Assembly: GCA_016875165.1 (NCBI GenBank)
Contig: VGSF01000004.1
Location: forward strand, 1 to 64,000
Reading direction: 5' to 3'
Length of the DNA: 64,000 bases
Source of the DNA: Deltaproteobacteria bacterium
GTDB lineage: Bacteria > Desulfobacterota > SM23-61
Below are positions 17,233 to 24,697 of the stretch, piece by piece. The notes below the pieces were generated by a model. That model made no database searches, had not been told where the DNA came from, and saw nothing but the letters and a program-made list of their open reading frames with translations. The position numbers were made by a program, and so were the translations under genes. Every line of letters begins with the position of its first letter. The first letter of the stretch is position 1.

Positions 17233-18687
17233 ATGAATCTGGTAATTCCCGAAATAAATTGGAGCGCCATCGGGCCCGAGTTAACCTTAAGCATAACAGC
17301 TATGGTGCTTTTGCTCTTAAGCGTTGTGGCCAGCCCCACTGCCCGAAGAGCGATCCCCTACCTCAGCCTTCTGGGAATCGCTTTCGCTCTGCTCCTCTGC
17401 GTTAGCCTCTGGGGCAAGTCCGCCTATGCCTTCAATCGCATGGTGGTATTGGACAATTACGCCCTCTTCTTCAAAATCATTTTCCTGATCACCACCGCCC
17501 TAACCGTGTTGATGTCCATCCGTTACCTGAAGGAGCAGGGGTACGAGCACGGCGAATACTATGTCCTCATTTTGTTTGCGGCCGTGGGCATGATGTTCAT
17601 GGCTTCCGCCGCCGACCTGATCATCGTCTTCCTGGGCCTGGAGACTTTTTCCCTGGCAATATACGTACTGGCCGGTTTCTTCCGCGCCCAGCCCAAATCC
17701 ATCGAATCCTCCCTTAAATACTTCCTCCTGGGCGCTTTTTCAACGGGATTTTTGCTTTACGGCATCGCTTTGATCTACGGGGCTACGGGAACCACGAACC
17801 TGAAAGGCATCTATGAATTTGTCAGCAAGGCCCCGTCTCTAACCGACCCTCTGTTGCTCATCGGTATGGGGCTGCTGATTGTCGGATTTGGTTTTAAAGT
17901 GGCCTCGGTTCCTTTCCACATGTGGACCCCCGATGTGTACGAAGGGGCGCCAACTTCGATTACGGCTTTCATGTCCGTCGGGCCAAAAGCCGCGGGTTTC
18001 GCCGCTTTTCTGCGGGTATTCCTTTATGCCTTGTCCCCTCTGCAAACGGATTGGATATGGATCCTCTGGGTTTTGGCCGTGCTGACCATGACCCTGGGCA
18101 ATGTCGTGGCCATTGCCCAGAAAAACATTAAACGCATGTTGGCTTATTCAAGCATTGCCCATGCCGGGTACATTCTGGTGGCCATGGTGGCAGCTGACGA
18201 ACTGGGCACGGCGAGCGTCCTTTATTACATGCTGGCCTATGCTTTCATGAATCTGGGGGCTTTCGGGGTTATCATCCTCTTTGGAAGAAAAGGTGAAGAA
18301 AACGTTAACATCAGCGATTATAGTGGCATGGCTGCAAAATACCCGCTGCTGGCGGCGGTTATGGCTATTTTTATGTTCTCCCTGGCAGGAATTCCTCCGA
18401 CGGCCGGCTTTGTTGGTAAATTTTACATCTTCAGCGCGGCGGTCAAGGCGGGCTATATTGGTCTGGCCATCATCGGCGTCCTGAACAGCGCCCTGTCGGT
18501 ATATTTTTACCTGCGCATAACCGTGATGATGTACATGCGCAGCCCGGAGAAGGAATTTGCCAAGCTTAAACCATCTCCAGCCATGGTCATCGCCCTTATC
18601 ATCGCTGTGTTCGGCACCCTGCAGATTGGGATTACCCCCTCCCATTACCTGAATCTGGCCAAGCAATCCATCCTGGCCCTGATGTGA
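17233..18687 (+). CDS. nuoN: NADH-quinone oxidoreductase subunit N
   Basis: The antiporter-like membrane subunit ND2/NuoN, 484 residues and about 14 helices. IIVFLGLETFSLAIYVLAGF near 134-153 carries the conserved Glu, and KVASVPFHMWTPDVYEGAPT near 219-238 carries the conserved Lys. RBS GGAGGAATATTC precedes the ATG. It is the last nuo gene; the second DRTGG cluster starts about 170 bp downstream on the same strand. Confidence 0.97.
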   Translation: MNLVIPEINWSAIGPELTLSITAMVLLLLSVVASPTARRAIPYLSLLGIAFALLLCVSLWGKSAYAFNRMVVLDNYALFFKIIFLITTALTVLMSIRYLKEQGYEHGEYYVLILFAAVGMMFMASAADLIIVFLGLETFSLAIYVLAGFFRAQPKSIESSLKYFLLGAFSTGFLLYGIALIYGATGTTNLKGIYEFVSKAPSLTDPLLLIGMGLLIVGFGFKVASVPFHMWTPDVYEGAPTSITAFMSVGPKAAGFAAFLRVFLYALSPLQTDWIWILWVLAVLTMTLGNVVAIAQKNIKRMLAYSSIAHAGYILVAMVAADELGTASVLYYMLAYAFMNLGAFGVIILFGRKGEENVNISDYSGMAAKYPLLAAVMAIFMFSLAGIPPTAGFVGKFYIFSAAVKAGYIGLAIIGVLNSALSVYFYLRITVMMYMRSPEKEFAKLKPSPAMVIALIIAVFGTLQIGITPSHYLNLAKQSILALM

Positions 18688-18855
18688 TTCATTAGCAGAC
18701 CCCTGCCGTTATGACAAAATATCTCTTAGGGTTGGGTCCGCTGCTCGGTTTGACAGGAGAGGGGATCTGTGCTAATGTTCTACAAATTCATAGACTTTTG
18801 CGCGCCCTGAGGCTTTGAGTTGAACGAGGGACAGGTCAGAATAGGAGTGATAGGG

Positions 18856-19236
18856 ATGACCCTGGAAGAAGTCAAAGAAATCCTTAACGCCCAGGTAATC
18901 TTCGCTCCCCAGGACCTTAAGATGGAAGTAAAGATGGCCTGCGGATGCGACCTGATGAGCGATGTCCTGGCCTTCACCAAAGAAGATTCTCTGCTCCTGA
19001 CCGGCCTGACTAACCTGCAGGTGGTGCGGACGGCGGAGATGGCCAACATCAAAGCTTTGGTCTTTGTGCGGGGGAAGGAGCCGGACCGGGAAACCATTGC
19101 TTTAGCCATGGAAAAAAAGTTTCCCGTGATGCTTACCGACCTGCCCATGTATGAAGCCTGCGGCCGCCTTTACCAGCACGGGCTTCCGGGATGCTCGGAA
19201 GCCGAAGAAGGGAGCTCTTTGGCTGATGGGCGCTGA
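18856..19236 (+). CDS. DRTGG-domain protein, second copy
   Basis: A 126-residue DRTGG-like protein, clearly diverged from the copy at 4203. It shows MACGCDLMSDVLAFT near 31-45 in place of the ITGG core, and VMLTDLPMYEACGRLYQHG near 96. ATG 18856 follows GGAG at spacing 8; a longer TTG start at 18820 is possible. The next gene overlaps it by 11 bp. Adjacent RsbW-like and PHP genes complete a set usually found with [FeFe] hydrogenase subunits; no H-cluster gene is in the window. Confidence 0.8.
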   Translation: MTLEEVKEILNAQVIFAPQDLKMEVKMACGCDLMSDVLAFTKEDSLLLTGLTNLQVVRTAEMANIKALVFVRGKEPDRETIALAMEKKFPVMLTDLPMYEACGRLYQHGLPGCSEAEEGSSLADGR

Positions 19237-19657
19237 GCCCTGCTTTCAAGAAGCTTTCTCCATCAGCGGGGGCGATTTTACCAATGCCGGAGAAGTGTCC
19301 AGCAGAGTAAAAAAAATTTTGCAGGAATTGGGCGTTGACAATAAGATTATCCGCCGGGTAACTATTGCCACCTATGAAGCGGAGATGAACGTAGTGTGGT
19401 ATGCCCGGAAGGGAACTTTGACCCTTTCCGTAACTCCCGACCTGCTGCGCATCAGCGTGCAGGACGAAGGGGAAGGAATTGCCGATATTGAATTAGCCAT
19501 GAGAGAAGGATACTCCACGGCTTCTCCGGAAATCCGGGAGATGGGCTTTGGGGCTGGGATGGGGCTACCCAACATCAAGAAGAACTCTGACGAATTTCAT
19601 GTCTCTTCGGTGGTCGGCCAGGGCACAAACCTTGATATTGTCATCCGCCGGCAATAG
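19226..19657 (+). CDS. Anti-sigma-factor-like (RsbW-type) ATP-binding protein
   Basis: A 143-residue HATPase_c_2 domain protein. A helix with TIATYEAEMNVVWYA (about 58-72) gives the N-box, then QDEGEGI as G1 box and GAGMGLPNIKKNSDEF as G2 box. The size and build match the SpoIIAB/RsbW class. ATG 19226 overlaps the end of the DRTGG gene, implying coupling. In hydrogenase operons the same pair recurs; whether it acts as a protein kinase or a chaperone-like factor is unknown. Confidence 0.8.
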   Translation: MGAEPCFQEAFSISGGDFTNAGEVSSRVKKILQELGVDNKIIRRVTIATYEAEMNVVWYARKGTLTLSVTPDLLRISVQDEGEGIADIELAMREGYSTASPEIREMGFGAGMGLPNIKKNSDEFHVSSVVGQGTNLDIVIRRQ

Positions 19658-19736
19658 GTAAAGCCTTCCTAAGTAAAGCGCTGGCCGTTTGCCTTGAAAA
19701 TTCCGCAAGGGGGCTGCTAACCGAGTTCCAGCAGAA

Positions 19737-20504
19737 ATGTTGAAAGAATACTTCGCGGACCTGCACATCCATACCTGCCTCTCCCCTTGTGCTGACCTGG
19801 ACCTCTCACCCCGGGAGATCGTCGAACGAGCCAAGAAAGAGCGTCTTACAATCATTGCCATCACCGACCACAACACGGCACAGAACGTAAGGGTGGTGAT
19901 GGCCCTGGGAGAACAGCGGGGCCTAAAGGTTATTCCGGGGATGGAGGTGCAGACCAGGGAAGAAATTCATCTCCTCACCCTCTTTCCGGATTGGCCACCG
20001 ACCGCAGCCTGGGAAGAGGAAATTTACCGACGCCTGCCGGATATGCGCAATGATCCCGGGATTTTCGGGGATCAACCCGTGGTGGACGAGGAAGGAAACA
20101 TCCTCAAATTTGAAGAACGGATGCTCCTTACCTCCATAGACCTTTCCCTGGAGGAAGTCAAACAGCGAGTAGAGCAACACGGAGGTTTGATAATTCCTTC
20201 GCATTTCGATAAGGGCTCATTCAGTCTGATCAGTCAATTAGGGTTGATCCCGCAAGATCTGGAATTGGAGGCCCTGGAAATGAGCCGGAAGAGCCCTTTG
20301 CGGAAGCCGGCAGGTATGGCCGAGGCGTCTTCCTCTCTTCCCCGAATTATTTCATCCGATGCCCATCGCCTGGAGGATATCGGCAGCGCCTACACCGTCT
20401 TTCTTTTAGGCGAGCCCAGCCTGGAAGAATTGCGTATGGCTTTCCGCGGCCAGGCCGGGCGGCGAATCGTCAAAAGGGTGGATGGGGGGGTAATTTATCT
20501 TTGA
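19737..20504 (+). CDS. PHP-domain metal-dependent phosphoesterase
   Basis: A 255-residue PHP protein. The first metal motif is ADLHIHTCLSPCADL (about 7-21), the second is TDHN (about 43-46), and further ligands appear in IPSHFDKGSF and SSDAHRLEDIG near the C-terminus. PHP proteins hydrolyse phosphoesters with two or three metals. This subgroup lies beside DRTGG/anti-sigma pairs in hydrogenase operons; the substrate is unknown. The start has only a weak Shine-Dalgarno sequence. Confidence 0.82.
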   Translation: MLKEYFADLHIHTCLSPCADLDLSPREIVERAKKERLTIIAITDHNTAQNVRVVMALGEQRGLKVIPGMEVQTREEIHLLTLFPDWPPTAAWEEEIYRRLPDMRNDPGIFGDQPVVDEEGNILKFEERMLLTSIDLSLEEVKQRVEQHGGLIIPSHFDKGSFSLISQLGLIPQDLELEALEMSRKSPLRKPAGMAEASSSLPRIISSDAHRLEDIGSAYTVFLLGEPSLEELRMAFRGQAGRRIVKRVDGGVIYL

Positions 20505-20547
20505 GGTTTATAGGAGAAAGCCCGGCCTGTATTAAGCGCTAAAAAAT

Positions 20548-20729
20548 GATGGAGTCCTAAAAAGTCTGAAAAGACGTTTTTCTGTCATTCCGGCCCCGAT
20601 TTTCATCGGGATAAACTCCAGCCGGAATCCAGTTATTTTAAGGAGTTATCAGATCTCTGGACTCCGGTTTTCACCCCCGGATTACGACCTTCCGGGGCAG
20701 GCTTAGTGACGACTTTTTAGGAGATCATC
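20548..20729. repeat. TIR1 element (TCCTAAAAAGTC variant), CATTCCGG core
   Basis: GATGGAGTCCTAAAAAGTC at the left pairs with GACTTTTTAGGAGATCATC at the right; both ends carry a compensating C-T-A change relative to the CGTAAAAAGTC consensus. The core includes GTCATTCCGGCCCCGATTTTC and CCGGAATCCAG / CTGGACTCCGG palindromes. It fills the gap before the hydrogenase operon. Confidence 0.8.
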
Positions 20730-20788
20730 AAAAATAAATATGTGCGCAAAAAAATGATCATGAAAGCTAACTGTCAAAGGAGGAAAAG

Positions 20789-21823
20789 ATGACCTTGCGA
20801 ACCATCGAAAAGAAAAACTTCCCGCCTTTCATGGCCAACCTGATGAAGGCTATGGAGGTGGTGGGGGTTCAGGAGAAAGTAGAGGGAAAGTACGAATTTG
20901 CCCCCCTGGAATCACCGGCCCAGCTCTGCCTGGACTATGATGTTACCCTCCTTTCCCCTAAGAAGTATATTCTTCCCCCCCGGGAAACCTTGTTGAAGTT
21001 CACGACCGGCCAGACGGTAAGCTGTGAGCCGGTTATGGAAAGCAAACCCCTGGCGCTCATCGGCGTCCATCCTTATGACGTTAAAGCCATTTCCCAGCTC
21101 GACCGGATCTTCGCCGATGCCAACCAGGATGAGCACTACCAGAAGAAACGGCAGAACACCGTAATCATCGGCACGGACATCAAGAGGGCTTCCCCCTATG
21201 CCTTCTGCAAATCCATGAACTCGGCCACGGTGCAGGAAGGCTTTGACCTCTTGCTCACCGACATCGGCGAGAGTTACACTGTGGCCATAGGTTCGCCGAA
21301 AGGCCAGGACCTTCTGGAAAAGTACGCCGCCTCCAGAGCGGCAACCAAAGAGGAAGCCGCCAAACGGTCCGAGGTCCAGGAAAAAATCCCTTACATGTTT
21401 TCCCTGAACAGCGTGACCACCCCCTACGACCAATTGCCCAGGCTCCTTACAGATCATGCCGAAGATAAGCTCTTTAACGAATTAGCCGAGAAATGCTTTA
21501 GTTGCGGCTCTTGCAATTTGGTCTGCCCTACCTGTTACTGTTTCGACGTGCAGGATGATATGGCTCTGAACCTTACCGCCGGGGAACGTTTCCGCCTGTG
21601 GGACGGGTGCCTGCTGGAGGGTTTTGCGGAGGTGGCTGGAGGAGAGAATTTCCGGGAGGACCGCTCGGAGCGCGTCCGGCACCGGATCTTTCGCAAAGGA
21701 AAATATATTTATGAGAAATACGGGGAACACGGCTGCGTCGGTTGTGGAAGATGCGCTTCCGCTTGTCTTCCGGACATCGCCAACCCCGTGGAGATTTTTA
21801 ACCGGTTAAAGGAGGGCAAGTGA
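20789..21823 (+). CDS. hydB: [NiFe] hydrogenase group 3b beta subunit (iron-sulfur)
   Basis: A 344-residue iron-sulfur protein of the sulfhydrogenase beta / anaerobic sulfite reductase A family. It relays electrons between the NAD(P)-flavin subunit and the hydrogenase dimer. Two ferredoxin-like cysteine sets are visible near the C-terminus: CFSCGSCNLVCPTCYCFD (about 231-248) and CVGCGRCASACLPD (about 316-329). RBS AAAGGAGG precedes ATG 20789. The gene order beta-gamma-delta-alpha matches group 3b operons. Confidence 0.88.
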   Translation: MTLRTIEKKNFPPFMANLMKAMEVVGVQEKVEGKYEFAPLESPAQLCLDYDVTLLSPKKYILPPRETLLKFTTGQTVSCEPVMESKPLALIGVHPYDVKAISQLDRIFADANQDEHYQKKRQNTVIIGTDIKRASPYAFCKSMNSATVQEGFDLLLTDIGESYTVAIGSPKGQDLLEKYAASRAATKEEAAKRSEVQEKIPYMFSLNSVTTPYDQLPRLLTDHAEDKLFNELAEKCFSCGSCNLVCPTCYCFDVQDDMALNLTAGERFRLWDGCLLEGFAEVAGGENFREDRSERVRHRIFRKGKYIYEKYGEHGCVGCGRCASACLPDIANPVEIFNRLKEGK

Positions 21824-22665
21824 TGATGACCGCTGCACAGGTTCAGCCAACATCGATTTACCTGCCCAGCCTGGCAGAGATAGTCAGGGTGGAGCAGTTG
21901 ACCAAGATGGAGAAGCTCTTTGAGATCAAATTCAAAGACGGCCAGGAATTAGGGCATCAGCCCGGGCAGTTCGTCGAAGTTTCCTTATTTGGCATCGGGG
22001 AAGCCCCGATTTCCGTCTCCTCTTCACCCACCAGGAAGGGTTCTTTTGAGCTGGCGGTCAGGGCCGTGGGCAATGTCACCAAGGCTATGCATGCCCTGGA
22101 TCGGGGGGCCACTCTGGGAATCCGGGGGCCCTTCGGCAAAGGATTTCCCATAGAAGAGCTGAAGGGAAAAGACATCCTTTTCGTAGCCGGGGGCATCGGT
22201 CTCGTCCCCCTGCGTTCATTGATCAATTATGTCCTGGATAAGCGCCAGGACTTCGGCCGGGTTCTGGTGTTGTTCGGCGCCAAAACTCCCGCCGAACAGC
22301 TCTTCCTGGATGAACTCTCCAGGTGGCGCCAAAGCAAGAACATGGAATACTTAGAAACCGTTGATCGGTCCGACGGCCAGTGGAAAGGGAATGTAGGGGT
22401 CATTACCACGCTCTTCCCCAAAATCACCATCGATCCCAAGAAGACCGTCGCCGTGATCGTGGGCCCGCCGGTTATGTACCGCTTCGCCATCCTGGAGGCC
22501 CAGGTCAAGGGCATACCCGACGACCAGATCATCGTCTCCCTGGAGCGGCGGATGAAGTGCGGCGTGGGCAAGTGCGGCCACTGCCAGATCAACCACTTGT
22601 ACGTCTGCCAGGAAGGGCCGGTTTTCAGTTACGCCAAGATCAAGGACTTAAAGGAGGCCATTTGA
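21823..22665 (+). CDS. hydG: [NiFe] hydrogenase group 3b gamma subunit (FAD/NAD(P) reductase)
   Basis: A 280-residue ferredoxin-NADP reductase-like subunit. The FAD domain has EAPISVSSSP near 65, the nucleotide domain starts at ILFVAGGIGLVPLRSLI near 107-123, and a C-terminal [2Fe-2S] set KCGVGKCGHC...VCQEGPVF appears near 245-265. It would exchange electrons with NAD(P)H. GTG 21820, ATG 21823 and ATG 21826 are in frame; the ATGs fit the GGAGGG site better. It overlaps both neighbours by a few bases. Confidence 0.88.
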   Translation: MMTAAQVQPTSIYLPSLAEIVRVEQLTKMEKLFEIKFKDGQELGHQPGQFVEVSLFGIGEAPISVSSSPTRKGSFELAVRAVGNVTKAMHALDRGATLGIRGPFGKGFPIEELKGKDILFVAGGIGLVPLRSLINYVLDKRQDFGRVLVLFGAKTPAEQLFLDELSRWRQSKNMEYLETVDRSDGQWKGNVGVITTLFPKITIDPKKTVAVIVGPPVMYRFAILEAQVKGIPDDQIIVSLERRMKCGVGKCGHCQINHLYVCQEGPVFSYAKIKDLKEAI

Positions 22666-23402
22666 TGAAACCCAAAATCGCTTTTTTTGATTTTGCCAGC
22701 TGCGAAGGCTGCCAGCTCCAGGTGGTTAACCTGGAGGCAGAGATGCTCGACGTCGTGGGCGCGGTGGACATCGTCCAGTTCCGTGAAGCCATGACCGAGA
22801 AGAGCGACGATTACGCCATCGCCTTTGTGGAAGGAAGCATCACCCGGGAGAAGGATATCCCCCGTTTAAAGAAGATCCGCGAGCAGGCCGCCATCCTTGT
22901 GGCTCTGGGGGCTTGCGCCACTATCGGCGGGGTGAATTGCCTGAAAAACTTCCAGCCCCTCGAGGAAGTGAGGAAATACGTTTACGGGGACAAGGCCGAT
23001 TGGTATGAAACCTTTCCGACCCGGCCTATCGATGCCGTGGTTCCGGTTGATTATTACATCCACGGGTGTCCCATTCACAAAGATGAATTATTAAAAGTGG
23101 TCAAATCCCTGCTCCTGGGAAAGAAGCCGGAGATCCCCACTTATCCCATCTGCGTGGAATGCAAGCGGGCCGGCAATGTCTGCGTTTTCGAGCTGGGTTC
23201 GACCTGCCTGGGACCGGTAACCCGGGCCGGTTGCGGCGCCTGGTGCCCGACCCACCGGGATAACTGCGCTGGATGCCGCGGCCTGGTTCCGGATCCGAAC
23301 ACCAACGCCGAGAAGGAAGTTCTCAAGAAGTACGGCCTCACTGTGGACCAGGCCGTAGGTCAATTTCGTATTTTCCTGGGATATGCGGAGGTAGCCAAAT
23401 GA
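22665..23402 (+). CDS. hydD: [NiFe] hydrogenase group 3b small (delta) subunit
   Basis: A 245-residue hydrogenase small subunit without a Tat signal, hence cytoplasmic. The proximal cluster ligands are in FASCEGCQLQV (about 10-20), GACATIGG (about 84-91) and HGCPIHKDEL (about 131-140). Further cysteines in CVECKRAGNVC and CAGCRG suggest medial or distal clusters. ATG overlaps the previous stop (TGATG) behind AAGGAGG. Confidence 0.92.
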   Translation: MKPKIAFFDFASCEGCQLQVVNLEAEMLDVVGAVDIVQFREAMTEKSDDYAIAFVEGSITREKDIPRLKKIREQAAILVALGACATIGGVNCLKNFQPLEEVRKYVYGDKADWYETFPTRPIDAVVPVDYYIHGCPIHKDELLKVVKSLLLGKKPEIPTYPICVECKRAGNVCVFELGSTCLGPVTRAGCGAWCPTHRDNCAGCRGLVPDPNTNAEKEVLKKYGLTVDQAVGQFRIFLGYAEVAK

Positions 23403-24688
23403 AAAATATCAATATCAACGTTGACCATGTAACCCGCGTCGAAGGGCATGGCAATATCGTCGTCAATGTAAAAGAAGGAAAGATTGAGGAATGCAAGTGG
23501 GAAGTTGTGGAAGCGCCGCGATTCTTTGAGGCCTTTGTGCGGGGCCGGAGTTACCTGGAACTGGCCCATATCACCTCCCGGATTTGCGGCATCTGCTCCA
23601 TCGGGCACACCCTTTGCTCCCTGCAGGCCACGGAAGCAGCTTTGGGAGTGAAGATTTCCGAGCAGACCAGGCTATTGCGCCGCATCCTCATCCAGGGAGA
23701 AAACCTGCAGAGCCACGTGCTGCACGCTTACTTTTTGGCCGCCCCTGATTTCGTGGGCGCCCCCAGTGTCTTCCCCCTGGTCAAAACCCACCCTGAAGTG
23801 GTTGTCCGGGCCCTGCGCATGAAAAAGCTGGCCAACGACCTTTGCGATGTTTTTGGGGGGCGGACGGTTCATCCCATTACGCCCACGGTAAACGGATTCA
23901 CCAAGCTGCCCGGAATCAAAGAGGTCAGGGAAATTCGCCAAAGATTGGCCGAGGCTGTCCCGGACCTGGAAGCCACCCTGGATCTCTTTAAAACCCTGAA
24001 GATCCCCGACTTCAAACGGGAGACCGAATACATTTCTCTGAAATCCAAGGAAGAGTACGCCCTGTATGATGGGATGATCGCTTCCACGGACGCGGGAACT
24101 ACGCCAGTGGAAAACTACCGCAACTGGACCAATGAATATCTCGTTCCCCATTCAACGGCCAAATACACCAAGCACGTCCGGGATACCTACATGGTGGGGG
24201 CGTTGGCCCGGTTCAACAACAACCATGACCAGCTTTCCCCTCAGGCCAAGAAAGCCGCTGAAGAATTAGGTTTGCAAGCCCCCTGTTATAACCCCTTCAT
24301 GATCACCGTAGCCCAGGTGGTGGAGGCAGTTCATGCTGTTTTCGAGATCATCCGCCTGATCGATGAAGTCCTGGATAAGGGGTTGAAGGAAGAAGACCGG
24401 CGGATTTTGCTTAAAGCCGGAAAGGGCGTGGGAGCGGTGGACGTGCCCCGGGGCATCCTTTTCCACGATTACACTTACGACAAGAACGGAATTTGTATGG
24501 AGGCGAACTGCATAATTCCCACAAACCAAAATCATGCCAATATCCAGAAAGACATGGAAGCTTTGCTTCCCCAGATTCTGGATCGGCCTCAGGAGGAGAT
24601 TCGCCTGTCCCTGGAAATGCTGGTCAGAGCTTATGACCCGTGCATTTCATGTTCCACCCACTTATTAAAAGTGGAGTTTGTAACTTAG
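23399..24688 (+). CDS. hydA: [NiFe] hydrogenase group 3b large (alpha) subunit
   Basis: Catalytic subunit, 429 residues, binding the NiFe(CN)2CO centre. The L1 motif is SRICGICSIGH (about 60-70) and the L2 motif DPCISCSTH lies at the C-terminus. Only eight residues (LLKVEFVT) follow the His after which the maturation protease cuts, a short tail as in known sulfhydrogenase alpha subunits. ATG overlaps the small-subunit stop (ATGA). The protease and HypF gene starts 10 bp downstream. Confidence 0.94.
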   Translation: MKNININVDHVTRVEGHGNIVVNVKEGKIEECKWEVVEAPRFFEAFVRGRSYLELAHITSRICGICSIGHTLCSLQATEAALGVKISEQTRLLRRILIQGENLQSHVLHAYFLAAPDFVGAPSVFPLVKTHPEVVVRALRMKKLANDLCDVFGGRTVHPITPTVNGFTKLPGIKEVREIRQRLAEAVPDLEATLDLFKTLKIPDFKRETEYISLKSKEEYALYDGMIASTDAGTTPVENYRNWTNEYLVPHSTAKYTKHVRDTYMVGALARFNNNHDQLSPQAKKAAEELGLQAPCYNPFMITVAQVVEAVHAVFEIIRLIDEVLDKGLKEEDRRILLKAGKGVGAVDVPRGILFHDYTYDKNGICMEANCIIPTNQNHANIQKDMEALLPQILDRPQEEIRLSLEMLVRAYDPCISCSTHLLKVEFVT

Positions 24689-24697
24689 GATTTTTAA

